DNA from: Chloroflexota bacterium
Lineage (GTDB): Bacteria > Chloroflexota > UBA6077 > JACCZL01
Direction: 5' to 3'
Assembly: GCA_020845495.1 (NCBI GenBank)
Contig: JADLFM010000223.1
Span: 1-64,000 of the forward strand
DNA: 64,000 nucleotides
Shown: one piece after another, positions 61,864-64,000 of the stretch
Layout of the letters: every line of letters begins with the position of its first letter
Numbering within the stretch: position 1 is the stretch's first letter
The notes under the pieces: generated by a model
What the model saw: only the letters and a program-made list of their open reading frames with translations
The model's database searches: none
What the model was told of the DNA's origin: nothing
Position numbers and translations under genes: made by a program

Positions 61864-63630
61864 ATGGCCACGTGGGAGACGCGTAAGACCTGGGGGCAGC
61901 CACGCCTGACCCGCCGGGGATTTCTACTGAAGGCGGCCGGCGCGTCGGCCGCGCTCGTGCTGACCCAGGCCTGCCAGAGCAGCGGACCTCCGCCGTCGTA
62001 TGGCGGCTCGGGCAGTGTGCAGCAGACAGCGCCCGCCTCCGGCAGTGCACCGACCCAGGCGCCGGCCGCGGCACCTGCGACCCAGGCGCCGGCTGGCGTG
62101 GCGGCGAGCAAGCCAGCGGCCAACCCGGCGGCTAACCCGACCCCGGCGGCCCAGGCATCCAGCGGCGGTCAGCCGAAGCGCGGCGGCACGCTGATCACCG
62201 CGGTAACCGCCGAGCCGCCGACCCTTGACCCCCATCTTGGCTTCCCCCAGAACTGGACGTCGTTGCTGTACGACTACCTGGTCTACTTCGACAAGGACAA
62301 CAAGGTCCAGCCGAACCTCGCCGAGTCCTGGGACGTCCGCAACGACGGCGCGGAACTGGTCTTCCATCTACGGAAAGGCGTCAAATTCCACAACGGCCGT
62401 GAGGTCGTCGCCGATGACGTCAAGTACAGCATCGAGCGGCTTCAGCAGAAAACGTCCGTATTCTCAGGTGACTACGCGGCCATCCAGGCAGTCGAGGTGG
62501 TCGATCCCCACACGGCCCGGATGAGCTTCGCCAGGCCCTTCCCTGGCATCTTCCGGATGCTCGCTCAGTTCAAGGGCGGCGAGATCGTCGCGAAGGAGGC
62601 GGTCGAGAAGAACGGCGACCTCGCCCGCACGGCCATGGGCACTGGCCCGTTCATGTTCGACCACTGGACGCCCGGCAACGAGATCGTCCTGAAGCGCAAT
62701 CCGAACTACTGGCGGCAGGGGCTTCCGTACCTGGATGGCGTCACCTTCAAAATCATTCCGGACGAGGCCGGTATCGTCGCGGGCCTGCGTACGGGCGCGG
62801 TCCACCATATGCAGATTCTGGATTTCACCAACGTCGCGGCACTCAAGGCCGAGCCGAACGTGACGGTGTACCGGATCCCGCGTGTGCAGGACGGCGTCGT
62901 CGCGATGTACGTCAACGCGCGGATCGGATCGCTGGCCGATCCAAAGGTGCGCGAGGCGCTTTACTGGGCCTTCGACCGAGACGCAACGGTGAAGATCGCG
63001 ACCGGCGGTCTGGGGATCGCGACCGGGCCGATCAGCCCGACCGTGACGCCCTGGGCGCTACCCGACGATGTGGTGAAGCAGTGGTGGCGGCGCGATCTCG
63101 ACAAGGCGAAGCAGGCCGTCGCCGAGGCGAAGGCGAGCGGGAAGTACCCGGACGGCATCAAGACCGAGGTCTGGGCCGACGCGACCACCCGCTGGCGCGT
63201 CGACACTGCCCAGATTCTGTCATCCAACGCCAAGGAGGCCGGGATCGACTGCGAGGTCGTGATGATGGAGTCTGGGACGATCACCAAGCGCTTCCTGGCG
63301 CGCGAGGCGCCGATCTATCCCAACACCTGGGGCGCCTCGGCCATCGACCCGGATGCCATGTATCGCTTCCTGAACACCAAGGGCCAGGACTACCCGTACG
63401 TCAACGACCCCGACGTCGATCAGATGCTCGAGACGGGGCGGTACACCTGGGATCCTTCGACCCGGAAGCAAGTCTACGACAAGATCCAAAACATCCTGCT
63501 CGAACGCTACCACGGCATCTGGATGTACCACGTCGACTACTACGACGCGGCCCGCAAGAACGTCCATTACACTCGCGACAAGTACCCCCCAATGGGGCTG
63601 CGGGGTCTCGAAGAGACCTGGATCGAGTAG
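61864..63630 (+). CDS. Peptide ABC transporter substrate-binding lipoprotein (SBP_bac_5)
   Basis: A 588-aa solute-binding protein for a DppABCDF/OppA-type importer. The N-terminus carries a Tat-like RLTRRGFLLKAAGASAALVLTQAC with a lipobox at Cys, then a 60-residue Ala/Pro linker. The domain starts GGTLITAVTAEPPTLDPH. NLAESWDVRNDGAELVFHLRKGVKFHNG and MGTGPFMFDHWTPGNEIVLKRNPNYW are diagnostic. ATG 61864 (GGAAGGGG upstream) is preferred to GTG 61855. The permease gene follows 11 bp later. Different from the orphan binding protein at 4004. Confidence 0.94.
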   Translation: MATWETRKTWGQPRLTRRGFLLKAAGASAALVLTQACQSSGPPPSYGGSGSVQQTAPASGSAPTQAPAAAPATQAPAGVAASKPAANPAANPTPAAQASSGGQPKRGGTLITAVTAEPPTLDPHLGFPQNWTSLLYDYLVYFDKDNKVQPNLAESWDVRNDGAELVFHLRKGVKFHNGREVVADDVKYSIERLQQKTSVFSGDYAAIQAVEVVDPHTARMSFARPFPGIFRMLAQFKGGEIVAKEAVEKNGDLARTAMGTGPFMFDHWTPGNEIVLKRNPNYWRQGLPYLDGVTFKIIPDEAGIVAGLRTGAVHHMQILDFTNVAALKAEPNVTVYRIPRVQDGVVAMYVNARIGSLADPKVREALYWAFDRDATVKIATGGLGIATGPISPTVTPWALPDDVVKQWWRRDLDKAKQAVAEAKASGKYPDGIKTEVWADATTRWRVDTAQILSSNAKEAGIDCEVVMMESGTITKRFLAREAPIYPNTWGASAIDPDAMYRFLNTKGQDYPYVNDPDVDQMLETGRYTWDPSTRKQVYDKIQNILLERYHGIWMYHVDYYDAARKNVHYTRDKYPPMGLRGLEETWIE

Positions 63631-63641
63631 GAGCGGGGCCG

Positions 63642-64000
63642 GTGCGACGCTACATCGCGGGTCGGCTGCTCTCGACGATCCCGACGCTCTTTGGCGTCAT
63701 TACGCTCGTCTTCATCGTCATGCGGCTGGTGCCGGGCACCATAGTCGACCAGATCCTGGCGAATGGTGACTCGAGTGAGGAGGTGCAACGCTCGCTCCGA
63801 GCGTTCTTTGGACTCGATCGACCGCTCTACGTGCAATACCTCAACTATGTCGGCAGCCTCTTGACCGGCGACCTGGGGGTCAGTTGGCGAGCACGCTTCC
63901 CGGCCCTCGACATGATCCTCTATGCGCTGCCGGTCACCCTCGAGCTTGCGCTGCTTGCCGCGCTCGTCTCGATGGTCGTGGGCATCGGCTTTGGGGTGCT
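63642..64000 (+). CDS. Peptide ABC transporter permease (DppB type), 3'-truncated by the window
   Basis: The first 119 codons of a DppB/OppB permease. It reads MRRYIAGRLLSTIPTLFGVI, then TLVFIVMRLVPGT, FFGLDRPLYVQYLNYV and GSLLTGDLGVSWR, with a second TM starting near the edge. Starts at GTG 63642, 12 nt past GGAG. It continues beyond the window. Confidence 0.93.
   Translation, partial: MRRYIAGRLLSTIPTLFGVITLVFIVMRLVPGTIVDQILANGDSSEEVQRSLRAFFGLDRPLYVQYLNYVGSLLTGDLGVSWRARFPALDMILYALPVTLELALLAALVSMVVGIGFGV

Overview
This 64 kb window is high-GC bacterial chromosome. The gene set suggests Chloroflexota, probably Thermomicrobia/Sphaerobacter-like: many peptide and sugar ABC lipoproteins with Pro/Thr/Ala linkers, DUF2079 and PMT-type membrane proteins, the UPF0284-type CobT, BNR-repeat proteins, an ECF sigma factor, and frequent GTG/TTG starts with 4-bp stop/start overlaps. 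The phylum call is inference, because no rRNA or marker phylogeny can be run here.

Layout. 1-9.2 kb: manC, then leftward secD-secF, a peptide-binding lipoprotein, def, a UPF0284-type cobT, cobD/cbiB and a SWIM zinc-finger protein. 9.5-19.4 kb: a very long HlyD-type adaptor with its own consensus promoter, a branched-chain aminotransferase, an amidohydrolase, comF, an SH3-3D cell-wall protein under a clear c-di-AMP (ydaO) riboswitch, an FtsH with almost no extracytoplasmic domain, and DUF971. 19.5-22.8 kb: a YyaL/DUF255 thioredoxin-fold protein and a PrsW-type protease. 22.9-37.3 kb is an envelope-glycan region: two nucleotide-sugar epimerases, two paralogous PA14-like/PMT glycosyltransferases flanking a DUF2079 protein, two VanZ-like proteins, a WecA-FlaA1 fusion and a GT4 glycosyltransferase. 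37.4-45.5 kb: a candidate selenoprotein of the AhpD/CMD family, a PHP phosphoesterase, a MarR-CLC operon, an HpaI-type aldolase, a divergent ClpS, and DUF302 and SHOCT proteins. 45.6-52.9 kb: a lower-GC catabolic island (GntR/FCD regulator, sugar ABC importer, two BNR sialidase-fold proteins, a GNAT acetyltransferase). 53.1-64 kb: a beta-lactamase-fold hydrolase, a CMD protein pair, an ECF sigma / membrane anti-sigma candidate / queuosine-salvage operon converging on cca, tRNA-Val(GAC), a PhyH-like oxygenase, and the start of a peptide ABC transporter that runs off the right edge.

Most notable observations. (1) An in-frame TGA falls exactly where the second Cys of the CxxC motif is expected in a small AhpD-like ORF. 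A bSECIS-like hairpin follows, with its apical loop starting 17 nt after the TGA. (2) Four copies of a 23-bp tandem repeat make a ladder of 8-codon mini-ORFs, each linked by an ATGA overlap, between a glycosyltransferase and the WecA-FlaA1 fusion. (3) A c-di-AMP riboswitch with a TTGACA-N17-TAAACT promoter precedes the SH3-3D gene. (4) The ClpS has an altered N-degron pocket motif (DCNCH). (5) The low-GC island carries a FadR-type operator next to a near-consensus gntR promoter.
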